Shown here piece after piece: positions 62,418 through 64,000 of a stretch of 64,000 bases of DNA. Numbering within the stretch: position 1 is the first letter of the stretch; the number at the start of each line of letters is the position of its first letter. Made by a program: the position numbers and the translations under genes. Origin of the DNA: Datisca glomerata (taxonomy: Eukaryota > Streptophyta > Magnoliopsida > Cucurbitales > Datiscaceae); the NCBI GenBank assembly GCA_003255025.1, contig QANY01013727.1:815570-879569 (forward strand). Reading direction: 5' to 3'. The notes under the pieces were generated by a model, which saw nothing but the letters and a program-made list of their open reading frames with translations, searched no databases and was not told the origin of the DNA.

Positions 62418-63327
62418 ATGGATAAGAGTTGGATGACTAAACCAAGATTTAGTAAGGCATATCATGATGGAGTAGATTAGTTTTTGAACTTTGCATTTGA
62501 GATGAGATCGAGTGATGGATATATATCGTGTCCTTGTTACCGATGTGTTCATTGTTATCGTAATACTAGAAACGTCGTCCATGAACACCTGATATGTAAT
62601 GGAATTATATGTGGTTATACATGTTGGTATTTTCTCGGGGAGTCAGTGGTGACTACTTCATCTGAAATAGGTACATCATCTGAAGTCATTGTTAATAATA
62701 GGGAACATGTAGAAACACCATTATCATGTCAAGATGATGATAATGATATACATGATTTGTTACGTGATCCACTTAGTAATTTATTGAACAATGAACATGG
62801 TTCAAACTCTATTCTATCACAACAACCGGTTGATGAAAGAATGAGGGAATTCAGAGATGATTCTGATGTTAAGGACTTTTATGAGTTGGTCAAAGACAGT
62901 AATCAACCATTGTATCCTAGATGTGAAGAATTCTAAAAATTATCATTTGTTGTGATCCTATATCATATTAAATATTTTGATGGATTGAGTGACAAATCAT
63001 TTTCTCCCCTTCTTGAATTGTTGAATAGAGCATTTCCTAAGGGGGTTGAACTTCCAAATATATTTTATGAAGCAAAGAAACTGATTCGGAAGTTAGGACT
63101 TGGGTGTGATAAAATAGATGCATGCCCTAATGATTGTATGTTGTATTGGAAAGAAAAAGAGAAAGCCCAAGTATGTGATCGTTGTGGTATTTCAAGATGA
63201 GTTACCAATGAAACGAATTGTATGTCTCAAAGAAAGAAGAAAGAGGAGAAAATACATGCCAAAGTATTGCATTACTTTCCTCTAAAATACAGATTGCAAA
63301 GATTATACATGTCCTCTAAAACTTTTG
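62418..63327 (+). pseudogene. TNP2-type CACTA transposase, 5' half, unit 2
   Basis: Copy of 48341-49250 with the same three in-frame stops (TAG at 62478, TAA at 62934, TGA at 63198). Sharing all three stops shows the gene was dead before the duplication or that the copies have been homogenised since. Confidence 0.9.
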
Positions 63328-64000
63328 AAATAGGACCATATCTGTTGGAGTACTTTGAATCAATAGGCCTCTCCTTTTTTCTCATTTTGTTTGAGGCGGC
63401 CCAAACAGAGAATGAAATGCAGAAATAAGGGAAGGGTTCTAAACCCTTTTTTGGAAAAAGGGATGCTCGTCCTACCGATGTACCAAAGGCTTTCGGGGCT
63501 TACACCTTTGACCTAAAAAAAGCTTTCAGTAGTGCCCTTAGAATCTCAGACTTTTGAAAATCCAGTAGTTGTAGTTGTGGGTAGGGCTTTCGTTCTTCTC
63601 GTTCTTGGTTCTGATTTTGGGGCGGTACAAAGTCAACCTCTTTCGTAGAGGTAGGTAGTAACCTAACCTTTAAGAGGCTGTTCAAGGGGGGAGCCCTCTT
63701 ATAATGGAAAGATCTATGTGTGTGGCGTGACAAGGAATCCTAAAAAACATTGATTGAGACTCACTCCCCAGTCTCATGAAGATCTCTATGTACTTGTCCA
63801 GTCCAGGACAACTGAGATCTTTCAGTCTGTGTGCGTGGGAGCAGCTCAAACAAAGAATAGTATGGTCTAGTCTGAATTCAAGCCCGTCCTGCCTGTTTGC
63901 ACAGGAATGGCGCCAAGTGAAGGCATCAGTGTGCCCCATTGCTTTGCTGTGGCCAACCCCTGGCCTATGCAAAAGAATCGGGGTCGAGGGGGGGGGGGGG
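63328..64000. other. Start of the mitochondrial-type tract in unit 2
   Basis: Copy of 49251-49923. It ends in a 13-G run at the window edge, so the nad4 block that should follow, if the duplication is complete, lies outside. Confidence 0.6.

Larger units (their letters stand above)
61301..63327 (+). mobile_element. CACTA element, 5' end with TNP2 transposase, unit 2
   Basis: Copy of 47224-49250; CACTACAAGAAAATCC begins at 61301. Confidence 0.75.
55000..64000. repeat. Tandem segmental duplication, unit 2 (incomplete)
   Basis: Collinear copy of 41023-49923. The spacing is 13,977 bp at the left edge, 14,076 bp from 42127/56203 on, and 14,077 bp after the G-run at 46018/60094. The differences in the first 1.1 kb include a long (GA)n tract, an insertion near 55370-55410 and one near 56176-56202. 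The unit is cut by the window end in a 13-G run that corresponds exactly to the G-run before the gap in unit 1. Confidence 0.9.

Noticed and set aside
1..64000. CRISPR arrays, bacterial operons or phage genes
   Set aside because: No regularly spaced repeats with unique spacers and no bacterial-style gene clusters; the content is plant nuclear and organelle-derived.

Overview
The window looks like repeat-rich nuclear DNA of a flowering plant, probably a eudicot. It holds degraded plant Copia, Gypsy, LINE and CACTA elements next to long tracts of organelle-derived DNA. The organelle tracts carry plant-mitochondrial nad4 exons with group II intron sequence, and plastid rps12-intron and psbM sequence. 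I see no intact host gene. Almost every recognisable coding stretch is broken by stops or frameshifts.

Layout: 1-4.4 kb is AT-rich DNA with a hAT-like MITE (588-1029) and the 3' end of a LINE (2.5-4.2 kb) lying inside a degenerate repeat array. One end of a CACTA element starts at 4412, with a minus-strand Transposase_24 pseudogene running toward it. A plastid rps12-intron fragment follows at 7.3-7.6 kb. An old minus-strand Copia element fills 8,210-14,195, and its 5' LTR is cut off where organelle-like DNA begins. From about 14.2 to 35.8 kb is a mitochondrial-type island. It holds a group II-type reverse transcriptase pseudogene, Copia and LINE scraps, nad4 exons 3 and 1 with intron DNA (exon 2 missing), and a plastid psbM copy. 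From 35.8 to 41 kb is retroelement-like and AT-rich filler.

From 41,023 to the end lies a tandem duplication of about 14 kb. Unit 1 (41,023-54,999) consists of nuclear sequence followed by a second mitochondrial tract (about 49.25-55.0 kb). The nuclear part has a CACTA 3' end, a Gypsy-like remnant, and a CACTA 5' end with a TNP2 transposase pseudogene. The mitochondrial tract includes a diverged second copy of the nad4 exon 3 block. Unit 2 starts at 55,000 and runs to the window end. The first 1.1 kb of the two units is visibly diverged, but the next 7.8 kb appears essentially identical. That identical stretch ends in unit 1 at a poly-G run and an 8-N gap, and in unit 2 at the window edge, at the same base of the same poly-G run. 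This raises the possibility of an assembly artefact.

The genes do not form a working pathway. The window records repeated organelle-to-nucleus DNA transfer, transposon nesting and segmental duplication. The items most worth a second look are the reverse transcriptase of non-matR type, the sharp identity switch in the tandem duplication, and the two diverged copies of the nad4 block. Assignment of the gene-free parts of the organelle tracts to mitochondrial DNA is inference from context, not from recognised genes.
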